Source: Martinezella rhizogenes (GTDB lineage: Bacteria > Pseudomonadota > Alphaproteobacteria > Rhizobiales > Rhizobiaceae). From it: 64,000 nucleotides of DNA. Shown here piece by piece: positions 18,683-27,219 of the stretch (the first letter of the stretch is position 1; the number at the start of each line of letters is the position of its first letter). A model generated the notes under the pieces. That model had not been told where the DNA came from and searched no databases. It saw only the letters and a program-made list of their open reading frames with translations. Position numbers and translations under genes: made by a program. The stretch spans positions 248,001-312,000 of the forward strand of contig NZ_JUHG01000018.1 of NCBI RefSeq assembly GCF_000799715.1, written 5' to 3'.

Positions 18683-18999
18683 TGCAGCAATGGCCGGTCA
18701 TCGTTGCCGCGTTGCTTGTCGCTTCGGGTGCTTCCGCCCAGCAAGTCGGCAAGACGCAGACGTTGCCCAGCATCTCTCTGCAAGGTTCGAATGCCAAAAG
18801 CGCGAATGTTGCAAAGGGCGATAATGCAGTCCCGCCGGGCAAGGAATCGACCATGGCCGATCTCGTGTCGCAAGGGTATGAAATCAAGGCCGCTGTGCCG
18901 AACGGCGGAAAGTTTGTTGTGTTTATGCAAAAAGACCAGTCGGCCTATGCCTGCGAATTCTTGTCCCTGACAGATACGCGGTGTGGGTCCATAAACTGA
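18682..18999 (+). CDS. Small predicted secreted protein inside the nuo operon
   Basis: A 105-residue protein of unknown function between nuoD and nuoE. It has a clear Sec signal peptide (QWPVIVAALLVASGASAQQ, cleavage near residue 19-20). The mature part has a disordered Ser/Lys-rich linker and a compact C-terminal region (about 58-105) with two Cys (in YACEF and TRCGS) that could form a disulfide in the periplasm. Start and nuoD stop overlap (TGATG), so it is translationally coupled to complex I genes. It does not resemble a known complex I accessory subunit that I can name. Confidence 0.85.
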   Translation: MQQWPVIVAALLVASGASAQQVGKTQTLPSISLQGSNAKSANVAKGDNAVPPGKESTMADLVSQGYEIKAAVPNGGKFVVFMQKDQSAYACEFLSLTDTRCGSIN

Positions 19000-19014
19000 G
19001 ATAAGGCGTGAAAG

Positions 19015-20166
19015 ATGTCCGTTCGTCGACTAGCCGAAGATCAATTCCAGCCAGCCGCATTCGCCTTCAACAAGGAAAATGCGACCTGGGCGGAAAAGAC
19101 GATCAAGAAATATCCAGAGGGTCGCCAGCAATCCGCGATTATCCCGCTGATGATGCGCGCGCAGGAGCAGGAAGGGTGGGTCACCAGGGCGGCTATCGAG
19201 ACAATCGCCGACATGCTGGACATGGCCCATATCCGCGCGCTTGAAGTTGCGACTTTCTACACTCAGTTCCAGCTCAACCCGGTCGGCACCAAGGCACATA
19301 TCCAGGTTTGCGGCACGACGCCCTGCATGTTGCGTGGCGCCGAAGGGCTGGTGAAGGTCTGCAAGAGCAAGATCAACGGCCACGCCTTCGAACGCAATGC
19401 CGATGGCACGCTCTCCTGGGAAGAAGTCGAATGTCAGGGCGCCTGCGTCAATGCACCGATGGTCGTGATCGGCAAGGATACCTATGAGGATCTGACGCCT
19501 GAACGTCTCGAAGAGATCATCGATGCATTCTCCGCAGGCGAGGGCAGCAAAGTCCCGACCGGCCCGCAGATCGACCGCGTCTTCTCCGCGCCGGAAGGTG
19601 GCTTGACGTCGCTGACGACGGAGGCTCCGAAAGCAAAGAGCGCAGGCGGCAAGGCTGCGAGCAGCACTGCTTCGGCCAAGGTCGACGCGGCTCCGATACC
19701 GCCATCCGAGGCGGCTCGCGCAAAGAGCACCGACGCTGAAACCAACGCAGCGCTGAAGACGCCGGCAACCGCGCTGGCCGCCGCCGCCAAGAATGCCAAG
19801 GCAGCCGAAACGCAGCCGCTTTCAGGCACTGCTGCGGCCAAGCCGGCTGCCAGCAAGACCGAAGGCGCGCAGAAGCCGGCATTGACCGACAAGAACCGTC
19901 CGGCCGGTATCGAGAAGCCCGCGACCCCGGACGACTTGAAGTTGATTTCCGGCGTCGGTCCCAAGATCGAAGCCATCCTGCATGAGTTGGGTATTTTCAC
20001 CTTCGCGCAGGTTGCAAAGTGGAAGAAGGCCGAACGCGAATGGGTCGACGGCTATCTGAATTTCAAGGGCCGCATTGAGCGCGACGACTGGATCAATCAG
20101 GCCAAGGCACTCGCTAAGGGTGGCGAAGCGGAATATATCAAGGTCTTCGGCAAGAAGCCGCGGTAA
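19015..20166 (+). CDS. nuoE: NADH-quinone oxidoreductase subunit E with C-terminal HhH extension
   Basis: The 24-kDa homologue that carries the N1a [2Fe-2S] cluster. Residues 1-190 are the normal thioredoxin-like subunit, with ligands Cys99, Cys104, Cys140 and Cys144 (VCGTTPC and CQGAC). It then continues for about 190 residues: an Ala/Lys/Thr-rich low-complexity linker (about 195-300) and a helix-hairpin-helix domain (about 303-383, LKLISGVGPKIEAILHELG, then a GRIERDDWI motif). The total of 383 residues is nearly twice the family norm. The same domain appears alone in the gene after nuoF. The NuoE part is certain; the role of the extension is unknown. Confidence 0.95.
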   Translation: MSVRRLAEDQFQPAAFAFNKENATWAEKTIKKYPEGRQQSAIIPLMMRAQEQEGWVTRAAIETIADMLDMAHIRALEVATFYTQFQLNPVGTKAHIQVCGTTPCMLRGAEGLVKVCKSKINGHAFERNADGTLSWEEVECQGACVNAPMVVIGKDTYEDLTPERLEEIIDAFSAGEGSKVPTGPQIDRVFSAPEGGLTSLTTEAPKAKSAGGKAASSTASAKVDAAPIPPSEAARAKSTDAETNAALKTPATALAAAAKNAKAAETQPLSGTAAAKPAASKTEGAQKPALTDKNRPAGIEKPATPDDLKLISGVGPKIEAILHELGIFTFAQVAKWKKAEREWVDGYLNFKGRIERDDWINQAKALAKGGEAEYIKVFGKKPR

Positions 20167-20176
20167 GAGGTGAAGC

Positions 20177-21481
20177 ATGTTACAAGATCAAGATCGCATC
20201 TTTACCAATATCTACGGCCACAAGGACAAGTCCCTGAAGGGCGCGATGTCGCGCGGCGCATGGGATGGTACCAAGCAGATCCTCGAAAAGGGCCGTGACT
20301 GGATCATCAACGAGATGAAGGCCTCCGGTCTTCGCGGACGTGGCGGCGCAGGCTTCCCGACCGGCCTCAAGTGGTCCTTCATGCCGAAGGAAAACGACGG
20401 CCGTCCGCATTACCTCGTCGTCAATGCCGACGAGTCGGAGCCGGGAACCTGCAAGGACCGCGACATCATGCGCCACGATCCGCATACGCTGATCGAAGGC
20501 TGCGTCATCGCCGGTTTCGCCATGGGTGCGAACACCGCCTATATCTACGTTCGCGGCGAGTACATGCGCGAGCGCGAGGCGCTGCAGGCGGCGATCGACG
20601 AATGCTACGATGCCGGACTTCTCGGTAAAAACAACAAGTTGGGCTGGGATTATGATGTTTACGTTCATCATGGCGCCGGCGCTTACATTTGCGGCGAGGA
20701 AACCGCGCTGCTCGAAAGCCTGGAAGGCAAGAAGGGCCAGCCGCGCCTGAAGCCGCCATTCCCGGCCAACATGGGTCTCTACGGCTGCCCGACCACCGTC
20801 AACAACGTCGAGTCGATCGCCGTTGCCCCGACGATCCTGCGTCGCGGCGCCAGCTGGTTCTCCTCCTTCGGCCGTCCGAACAATGTCGGCACGAAGCTGT
20901 TCATGCTCTCCGGTCACGTCAACCGTCCGTGCACGGTCGAAGAAACGATGGGCATCACCTTCCGCGAGCTGGTCGACAAGCATGGCGGCGGCATTCGCGG
21001 TGGCTGGGACAATCTGCTTGCCGTCATTCCCGGCGGCGCGTCGTGCCCGATCGTTCCGGCGGCTGACATCATCGACTGCCCGATGGATTTCGACGGCCTG
21101 CGCGAAGTCAAATCGTCCTTCGGCACGGCTGCTGCGATCGTCATGGACAAGTCCACCGACGTCATCAAGGCGATCGCCCGTATCTCGGCCTTCTTCAAGC
21201 ATGAAAGCTGCGGCCAGTGCACGCCGTGCCGCGAAGGCACCGGCTGGATGTGGCGCGTGCTGGAACGCATGGCCAAGGGCAATGCGCAGAAGCGCGAGAT
21301 CGACATGCTGTTCCAGGTGACGAAGCAGATCGAAGGCCATACCATCTGTGCGCTCGGCGATGCCGCCGCATGGCCGGTACAGGGCCTGATCCGCAACTTC
21401 CGCCCGGAAATTGAAAGACGCATCGACCAGTACACGGCCAATGCGACGAGCCACGGCGCAGTGCTGGAAGCTGCCGAGTAG
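20177..21481 (+). CDS. nuoF: NADH-quinone oxidoreductase subunit F (FMN, N3 cluster)
   Basis: The 51-kDa homologue (434 residues), which binds NADH and FMN and passes electrons to cluster N3. The glycine-rich FMN/NADH loop GRGGAGFPTG is at 54-63, and the [4Fe-4S] ligands are Cys345, Cys348, Cys351 (ESCGQCTPCREG) and Cys391 (CALGDAAAWP). Length and motifs are normal. It is preceded by GAGGTGAAGC as ribosome-binding region and lies 10 bases after nuoE. Confidence 0.98.
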   Translation: MLQDQDRIFTNIYGHKDKSLKGAMSRGAWDGTKQILEKGRDWIINEMKASGLRGRGGAGFPTGLKWSFMPKENDGRPHYLVVNADESEPGTCKDRDIMRHDPHTLIEGCVIAGFAMGANTAYIYVRGEYMREREALQAAIDECYDAGLLGKNNKLGWDYDVYVHHGAGAYICGEETALLESLEGKKGQPRLKPPFPANMGLYGCPTTVNNVESIAVAPTILRRGASWFSSFGRPNNVGTKLFMLSGHVNRPCTVEETMGITFRELVDKHGGGIRGGWDNLLAVIPGGASCPIVPAADIIDCPMDFDGLREVKSSFGTAAAIVMDKSTDVIKAIARISAFFKHESCGQCTPCREGTGWMWRVLERMAKGNAQKREIDMLFQVTKQIEGHTICALGDAAAWPVQGLIRNFRPEIERRIDQYTANATSHGAVLEAAE

Positions 21482-21483
21482 GG

Positions 21484-22194
21484 ATGACAATGGCGAAGAC
21501 CACAGATACCAGGCAGGACAGCGGAGCAGCCGATGCATCGGCTGATCTCGGCCGTTTTGCCGCGGATATGCTGCGGAACGCGCCGGTCATGCCGATCCAC
21601 CCGTTGATGGCGCATCCTGCGGCGGCATTCGCCGCGGCTGCCGCCATTGGATTCGGTTTCACGTCGCAGATCGCCGGCGCGTTCTTCGGTGCGTTGCAGG
21701 GCGCGGTCGATGCAACGAGTAAGCGTGCTGCCGCGCCGACCGAAGAAAAGCCGGCGGCAAAGAAGGATGGAGCAGGGGAAGCGAAGCCGGTAAAGGCGTC
21801 GCCCGCTGCCAAGCCTGCCGCTGTAAAGCCGGCAGTCGTAAAGAAGGTCGCGCCGAAGACGGCCGCGGTAAAAGCCGCGCCGGCCAAGGCCGCGGTCAAA
21901 ACCAAAGTCAAGGTTGCCGCCATCGCGGAGCCGGTTGCGGCAAAACCAGCGTCGGCTCCGGCACGTAGCCGCAAGGCTGCCGTGAAGACGGACGACCTGA
22001 AGCGGATTTCGGGTATCGGCCCGAAGCTGGAGCAGGTTCTGAACGGACGCGGCATTCTGCGCGTTGCCGATATTGCCGCCTGGAGCGACAGGGATATCGA
22101 TCGGATCGATGCGGAGCTCGGTTTTGATGGCCGTATCCGCCGTGACGACTGGGTCGGCCAGGCAAGGGCGCTCCAGCCGAAGGGCCGGGGTTAA
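21484..22194 (+). CDS. HhH-domain protein encoded between nuoF and nuoG
   Basis: A 236-residue protein not found in standard complex I. Residues 45-75 form an Ala/Gly-rich hydrophobic stretch (HPAAAFAAAAAIGFGF) that could be a membrane or phasin-like helix. Residues 85-160 are an Ala/Lys/Pro-rich linker. Residues 168-236 are a helix-hairpin-helix domain (DLKRISGIGPKLEQVLN, then GRIRRDDWVGQA) closely matching the tail of NuoE. The start may be the ATG at 21490, because the GGGA overlaps the first ATG. I infer a partner or regulator of the peripheral arm, or a nucleic-acid-binding protein; the sequence does not decide. Confidence 0.85.
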   Translation: MTMAKTTDTRQDSGAADASADLGRFAADMLRNAPVMPIHPLMAHPAAAFAAAAAIGFGFTSQIAGAFFGALQGAVDATSKRAAAPTEEKPAAKKDGAGEAKPVKASPAAKPAAVKPAVVKKVAPKTAAVKAAPAKAAVKTKVKVAAIAEPVAAKPASAPARSRKAAVKTDDLKRISGIGPKLEQVLNGRGILRVADIAAWSDRDIDRIDAELGFDGRIRRDDWVGQARALQPKGRG

Positions 22195-22200
22195 AGTTTT

Positions 22201-22221
22201 CTACGGCTGATCCAGCCGTAG
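22201..22221 (+). other. Hairpin between the HhH gene and nuoG
   Basis: A perfect 9-bp inverted repeat (CTACGGCTG-ATC-CAGCCGTAG) just after the HhH protein stop. No T-run follows, so it is more likely an mRNA stabilising or processing element within the nuo transcript than a terminator. Confidence 0.5.
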
Positions 22222-22224
22222 AGC

Positions 22225-22383
22225 ATGAATGAGGCGGTGAAGCATGTTGCGGGCGGGGCCTGCGATGTCGCAGCCGGGACGCCGATCTTGCGGGGGCAAG
22301 GTTCGGCAAAGGTGATTGTGAGCAAGACCGGTGCCACGCGGCTGAAATGCCGTTCCGGTGGCGAGATGGTGTTGCGGTCATGA
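22225..22383 (+). CDS. Possible 52-residue small protein upstream of nuoG
   Basis: An uninterrupted 52-codon frame (MNEAVKHVAGG...) fills most of the 240-base gap between the HhH gene and nuoG. It has no strong ribosome-binding site, starts right after the hairpin, and does not resemble a family I know. It may be a small insertion in the operon or simply non-coding. Confidence 0.25.
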   Translation: MNEAVKHVAGGACDVAAGTPILRGQGSAKVIVSKTGATRLKCRSGGEMVLRS

Positions 22384-22435
22384 AATTGTCTGCGGCCAGG
22401 CTCGGCGGCAGACGGGACATAGGACTGAGTGGACG

Positions 22436-24517
22436 ATGGTAAAACTGAAGATTGACGGTAACGAGATCGAAGTCCCGGATCACTACACGCTTATCCAGGC
22501 GTGCGAGGAAGCCGGCGCCGAAGTCCCGCGCTTCTGCTTCCATGAACGACTGTCGGTGGCCGGCAATTGCCGCATGTGCCTCGTCGAGGTGAAGGGTGGC
22601 CCGCCGAAACCGCAGGCTTCCTGCGCCATGGGCGTGCGCGATATCCGTGGCGGCCCGAATGGCGAGCTTCCGGAAGTCTTTACCAACACGCCGATGGTCA
22701 AGAAGGCCCGCGAAGGCGTAATGGAATTCCTGCTGATCAACCATCCGCTGGATTGCCCGATCTGCGACCAGGGCGGCGAATGCGACCTGCAGGACCAGGC
22801 CATGGCGTTTGGTATCGACAGCTCGCGCTATCAGGAAGACAAGCGCGCCGTCGAAGACAAGTATATCGGCCCGCTCGTCAGCACCGTGATGAACCGCTGC
22901 ATCCACTGCACGCGCTGCGTCCGCTTCACGACGGAAGTCGCCGGCATTTCCGAACTCGGCCTGATCGGCCGCGGCGAAGATGCCGAGATCACCACCTATC
23001 TCGAGCAGGCGATGACCTCCGAGCTTCAGGGCAACGTCGTCGACCTTTGCCCGGTCGGCGCATTGACCTCGAAGCCCTTCGCCTTTACGGCCCGTCCGTG
23101 GGAACTGAGCAAGACCGAATCGATCGACGTCATGGACGCACTCGGCTCGGCCATCCGCGTCGATACCCGCGGCCGCGAAGTCATGCGCGTGCTGCCGCGC
23201 GTCAACGAGCAGATCAATGAAGAATGGATCTCCGACAAGACCCGCTTCATCTGGGATGGCCTGAAGACGCAGCGCCTCGATAAGCCTTACGTCCGCAAGG
23301 ATGGCCGCCTGCAGCCGGCAAGCTGGGGCGATGCTTTTGCCGCCATCAAGTCGGCGGTTGCCGCCACCAGCGGCGACAAGATCGGCGCGATCGCCGGCGA
23401 TCTTGCTTCGGTCGAAGAGATGTACGCTCTCTCCGAACTGCTGAAATCGCTGGGATCGGAAAATCTCGACTGTCGCCAGGACGGGACGGCGCTTGATCCG
23501 TCGCTGGGCCGCGCAAGCTACATCTTCAATCCGAGCATCGAAGGCATCGAAGCCGCCGATGCGCTGCTGATCATCGGCGCAAATCCGCGCTTCGAAGCAG
23601 CCGTGATGAATTCGCGCATCCGCAAGCGCTGGCGTCGTGGCAAGTTCCCGATCGGTGTGATCGGCGAACATGGCGACCTGCGTTACCCCGTCGATTATCT
23701 CGGTGCCGGTCCGGAGACGCTTGCTGATCTCGTCAGCGGCTCGCATAGCTTCGCCGACGTTCTGAAGACCGCGCAGAAGCCGATGATCATCATCGGCCAG
23801 GGCGCGCTCATCCGCAACGATGGTGCAGCAGTGCTGGCGAATGCCGCCAAGCTCGCCGCTGCCGTCGGCGTCGTCAAGGATGACTGGAACGGCTTTGCCG
23901 TGCTGCATACGGCGGCGTCCCGCGTCGGCGGCCTCGACCTCGGCTTCGTGCCGGGCGCCAAGGGCGTCAATGCAGCTCAGATGCTTGCCTCGATGGATGT
24001 TCTCTTCCTGCTCGGCGCCGACGAGTTGGACTTCAGCCGCAAGGGCTCGAAGTTCACCGTCTACATCGGCTCGCATGGCGATAACGGCGCGCACAATGCC
24101 GACGTCATCCTACCGGCGGCCACCTACACCGAAAAGTCGGGCACCTGGGTCAATACCGAGGGCCGCGTCCAAGTCGGCAACCGCGCGGGCTTCGCCCCGG
24201 GCGACGCCCGTGAGGACTGGGCTGTCATTCGCGCCCTTTCCGATGTGCTCGGCAAGAAGCTTCCCTTTGATTCGCTGAGAGAATTGCGCGTCAAGCTCTA
24301 TGCCGCTTTCCCGCATTTCGCCGGTATCGACGAGATCGCCGAAGGCGATAGCGCTCAAATTGTCGCACTTGCGAAAAAAGCCGGCGCGATGGGCAAATCC
24401 GCGTTTGCTTCGCCGATCAAAGACTTCTATTTGACGAACCCGATAGCGCGTGCCTCGGCGGTTATGGCCGAGTGCTCCGCATTGGCCCGCAACAATTTCC
24501 AGGCTGCGGCAGAGTAA
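22436..24517 (+). CDS. nuoG: NADH-quinone oxidoreductase subunit G
   Basis: The 75-kDa homologue (693 residues), an iron-sulfur wire of the peripheral arm. Ligands are visible for N1b [2Fe-2S] (Cys34, 45, 48, 63), N5 [4Fe-4S] (His103, Cys107, 110, 116) and N4 [4Fe-4S] (Cys155, 158, 161, 205). The rest is a molybdopterin-oxidoreductase-like fold with no cofactor motif. I see no extra N7-type cluster, which fits the mitochondrial-type lineage. The start is the ATG at 22436 (MVKLKIDG); the frame extends 26 codons upstream without a typical N-terminus. Confidence 0.97.
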   Translation: MVKLKIDGNEIEVPDHYTLIQACEEAGAEVPRFCFHERLSVAGNCRMCLVEVKGGPPKPQASCAMGVRDIRGGPNGELPEVFTNTPMVKKAREGVMEFLLINHPLDCPICDQGGECDLQDQAMAFGIDSSRYQEDKRAVEDKYIGPLVSTVMNRCIHCTRCVRFTTEVAGISELGLIGRGEDAEITTYLEQAMTSELQGNVVDLCPVGALTSKPFAFTARPWELSKTESIDVMDALGSAIRVDTRGREVMRVLPRVNEQINEEWISDKTRFIWDGLKTQRLDKPYVRKDGRLQPASWGDAFAAIKSAVAATSGDKIGAIAGDLASVEEMYALSELLKSLGSENLDCRQDGTALDPSLGRASYIFNPSIEGIEAADALLIIGANPRFEAAVMNSRIRKRWRRGKFPIGVIGEHGDLRYPVDYLGAGPETLADLVSGSHSFADVLKTAQKPMIIIGQGALIRNDGAAVLANAAKLAAAVGVVKDDWNGFAVLHTAASRVGGLDLGFVPGAKGVNAAQMLASMDVLFLLGADELDFSRKGSKFTVYIGSHGDNGAHNADVILPAATYTEKSGTWVNTEGRVQVGNRAGFAPGDAREDWAVIRALSDVLGKKLPFDSLRELRVKLYAAFPHFAGIDEIAEGDSAQIVALAKKAGAMGKSAFASPIKDFYLTNPIARASAVMAECSALARNNFQAAAE

Positions 24518-24529
24518 GGGCAGAGGACC

Positions 24530-25573
24530 ATGGATTCATTCGTTTCGACCTATCTCTGGCCGGCGCTGATTATGATTGGTCAGTCCTTGCTGCTGCTGGT
24601 CTGCCTGCTGGTCTTTATCGCCTATATCCTTCTTGCCGACCGCAAGATCTGGGCGGCCGTTCAGCTGCGCCGCGGCCCGAACGTCGTTGGCCCCTTTGGC
24701 CTGTTCCAGTCCTTTGCCGACCTTTTGAAGTTCATGGTCAAGGAGCCGATCATCCCGGCCGGCGCCAACAAGGCAGTCTTCCTCCTGGCGCCGCTGGTTT
24801 CCGTGGTTCTAGCGCTTTCCACCTGGGCCGTCGTGCCGGTGGCGAACGGCTGGGTTATCGCCAACATCAATGTCGGCATTCTCTACATTCTGGCGATCTC
24901 GTCGCTCGAAGTGTACGGCATCATCATGGGCGGCTGGGCTTCGAACTCGAAGTATCCGTTCCTCGGCGCGCTGCGTTCGGCCGCGCAGATGGTGTCCTAC
25001 GAAGTCTCGATCGGCCTGGTCATCGTCACCGTGCTGCTCTGCGTCGGTTCGCTCAACCTGACGGATATCGTCATGTCGCAGCAGACAGGCCTCGGCACCA
25101 AGCTCGGTCTGCCTGCCTCGTTCCTCGACTGGCACTGGCTGTCGCTGTTCCCGATGTTCATCGTGTTCTTCATTTCGGCGCTGGCTGAAACGAACCGTCC
25201 GCCCTTCGACCTTCCGGAAGCGGAATCGGAACTGGTTGCCGGCTTCATGGTCGAATACGGTTCCGCGCCGTACATGATGTTCATGCTCGGTGAATATGCC
25301 GCCGTTGTTCTCATGTGCTCGCTGACCACGATCCTTTTCCTCGGCGGCTGGTTGCCTCCGGTCGATATCTGGATCCTGAGCTGGGTCCCGGGCATCATCT
25401 GGTTCATGCTGAAGTCGTGCCTCGTCTTCTTCATGTTCGCGATGGTCAAGGCTTTCGTGCCGCGCTACCGCTACGACCAGCTCATGCGCCTCGGCTGGAA
25501 GGTGTTCCTGCCGCTGTCGCTCGCCATGGTCATTATCGTTGCATTCGTGCTGAAGCTGATGGGATGGGCATGA
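24530..25573 (+). CDS. nuoH: NADH-quinone oxidoreductase subunit H
   Basis: ND1 homologue of 347 residues with about eight membrane spans, linking the quinone cavity to the proton pumps. Hallmarks: RRGPNVVGPFGLFQSFADLL in the first matrix-side loop and ETNRPPFDLPEAESELVAG, the acidic loop of the E-channel. It follows nuoG by 12 bases. Confidence 0.97.
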   Translation: MDSFVSTYLWPALIMIGQSLLLLVCLLVFIAYILLADRKIWAAVQLRRGPNVVGPFGLFQSFADLLKFMVKEPIIPAGANKAVFLLAPLVSVVLALSTWAVVPVANGWVIANINVGILYILAISSLEVYGIIMGGWASNSKYPFLGALRSAAQMVSYEVSIGLVIVTVLLCVGSLNLTDIVMSQQTGLGTKLGLPASFLDWHWLSLFPMFIVFFISALAETNRPPFDLPEAESELVAGFMVEYGSAPYMMFMLGEYAAVVLMCSLTTILFLGGWLPPVDIWILSWVPGIIWFMLKSCLVFFMFAMVKAFVPRYRYDQLMRLGWKVFLPLSLAMVIIVAFVLKLMGWA

Positions 25574-25613
25574 TGATGTCGATCCTCGCTTCAAGCAGAT
25601 TTGGAGGTTGAAG

Positions 25614-26105
25614 ATGGCCGGATTTTCCAATGCCGTCAGCTCGGTGTTCCTCAAGGAATTCGTCGGCGCATTCTTTCTGTCGATGCGTTACTTCTTCAAA
25701 CAGAAGGCGACGATCAATTACCCCTTCGAAAAGGGACCGGTCAGCGCGCGCTTCCGTGGTGAGCACGCCTTGCGCCGCTATCCGAACGGCGAAGAGCGTT
25801 GCATCGCCTGCAAGCTCTGCGAGGCGATCTGTCCTGCCCAGGCTATCACCATCGAAGCCGGGCCGCGCCGCAATGACGGCACCCGCCGTACGGTGCGTTA
25901 CGACATCGACATGGTGAAGTGCATCTATTGCGGCTTCTGCCAGGAAGCTTGCCCGGTCGACGCTATCGTCGAAGGGCCGAACTTCGAATTTGCCACCGAA
26001 ACCCGCGAAGAGCTTTATTTCGACAAGGCGCGGCTTTTGGAGAATGGCGACCGCTGGGAACGTGAAATCGCGCGCAACATCGCGATCGACTCGCCGTACC
26101 GCTAA
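25614..26105 (+). CDS. nuoI: NADH-quinone oxidoreductase subunit I (N6a/N6b clusters)
   Basis: TYKY homologue of 163 residues with two 4Fe-4S ferredoxin motifs: Cys63-66-69-73 (CIACKLCEAIC) and Cys103-106-109-113 (CIYCGFCQEAC). A GGAGG six bases upstream fixes the ATG at 25614 rather than the TTG two codons earlier. The N-terminal amphipathic helix (residues 10-30) docks it on the membrane arm in known structures. Confidence 0.97.
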   Translation: MAGFSNAVSSVFLKEFVGAFFLSMRYFFKQKATINYPFEKGPVSARFRGEHALRRYPNGEERCIACKLCEAICPAQAITIEAGPRRNDGTRRTVRYDIDMVKCIYCGFCQEACPVDAIVEGPNFEFATETREELYFDKARLLENGDRWEREIARNIAIDSPYR

Positions 26106-26257
26106 GCGGACTTTTGAATATGTCGTGACGGATGGCTGAGATGGTCGCCGTCGCGGTTGAATAGAGACCGGGGCTTTGTGCCGGACATGTGTCCGGTCAA
26201 GCCTCATCGGGCAGAGACACTCCCGGCTGCCCGGGGGAAGACGAAAAAGGCACCAAC

Positions 26258-26872
26258 ATGGGTCTGCAGGCTCTTTTTTTCTATATCTTCGCCTTCATCG
26301 CGGTGGCGTCGGCGTTCATGGTTATCTCGGCGCGGAATCCGGTCCACTCGGTCCTGTTCCTCATCCTGGTCTTCTTTAATGCCGCAGGCCTCTTCCTCCT
26401 CCTGGGGGCGGAATTCCTGGCGATGATCCTGCTGGTCGTCTATGTCGGCGCAGTTGCGGTTCTCTTCCTCTTCGTCGTCATGATGCTCGACATCGACTTC
26501 TCGGAGCTCAGGGCAGGCATTCTGGAATATGCCCCGATCGGCGCGCTGATCGGCATCATCCTCGCCGCCGAACTGATCGTCGTTGTCGGCGGCAGCGTGA
26601 TTTCGCCCACTATCGCCAAGACGGTCGCCATGCCGATCCCGGCTTTGACGGAACGGACGAACACCGCCGCGCTCGGCGACGTGCTCTATACCAACTACGT
26701 TTATTTCTTCGAGATCGCCGGCCTTGTGCTGCTAGTCGCGATGATCGGCGCCATCGTTCTGACGCTGAGGCATCGCACGCACATCAAGCGTCAGAATATT
26801 TCCCAACAGGTCGCCCGCACGCCCGCGACCGCCGTCGAGGTGGTCAAGGTCAAGCCGGGGCAGGGCGTCTGA
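26258..26872 (+). CDS. nuoJ: NADH-quinone oxidoreductase subunit J
   Basis: ND6 homologue, 204 residues, five membrane spans, with NPVHSVLFLILVFFNAAGLF in span 2 and the conserved VYVGAVAVLFLFVVMMLD in span 3, where the pi-bulge lies. The ATG at 26258 is preceded by AAAAAGG. The 152-base gap before it, after nuoI, holds no supported gene; it contains a small CCCGG inverted repeat. Confidence 0.96.
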   Translation: MGLQALFFYIFAFIAVASAFMVISARNPVHSVLFLILVFFNAAGLFLLLGAEFLAMILLVVYVGAVAVLFLFVVMMLDIDFSELRAGILEYAPIGALIGIILAAELIVVVGGSVISPTIAKTVAMPIPALTERTNTAALGDVLYTNYVYFFEIAGLVLLVAMIGAIVLTLRHRTHIKRQNISQQVARTPATAVEVVKVKPGQGV

Positions 26873-26903
26873 GGCGAGGCACGAGGGTTAAAGGAACAAG
26901 AAC

Positions 26904-27212
26904 ATGGTCATCGGACTTTCCCACTACCTCACGGTCAGCGCCATTCTTTTCGTGCTCGGCGTCTTCGGTATCTTCCTGAACCGCAAGAACGTGATCATCA
27001 TCCTGATGTCGGTTGAGCTCATCCTGCTCGCGGTCAACATCAACATGGTCGCCTTCTCGTCGTTCCTCAACGACATCGTTGGCCAGGTCTTCGCTCTGTT
27101 TATTCTGACCGTCGCCGCCGCCGAAGCGGCCATCGGTCTGGCTATTCTCGTCGTCTTCTACCGTAATCGCGGTTCCATCGCCGTCGAAGACGTCAACGTG
27201 ATGAAGGGCTGA
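26904..27212 (+). CDS. nuoK: NADH-quinone oxidoreductase subunit K
   Basis: ND4L homologue of 102 residues with three spans. The conserved membrane glutamates lie in SVELILLAVNINMVAF (span 2) and in AAAEAAIGLAILVVFYRN (span 3). A clear AAAGGAAC ribosome-binding site lies upstream, and nuoL follows after seven bases. Confidence 0.97.
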   Translation: MVIGLSHYLTVSAILFVLGVFGIFLNRKNVIIILMSVELILLAVNINMVAFSSFLNDIVGQVFALFILTVAAAEAAIGLAILVVFYRNRGSIAVEDVNVMKG

Positions 27213-27219
27213 TACAGCT

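Noticed and set aside
21908..24094. A 728-codon minus-strand frame opposite nuoG
   Set aside because: No start signal or recognisable domain; nuoG has all cluster ligands on the plus strand.
25574..25612. A 12-codon frame between nuoH and nuoI
   Set aside because: Too short and ends in the ribosome-binding site of nuoI; it is leader sequence.
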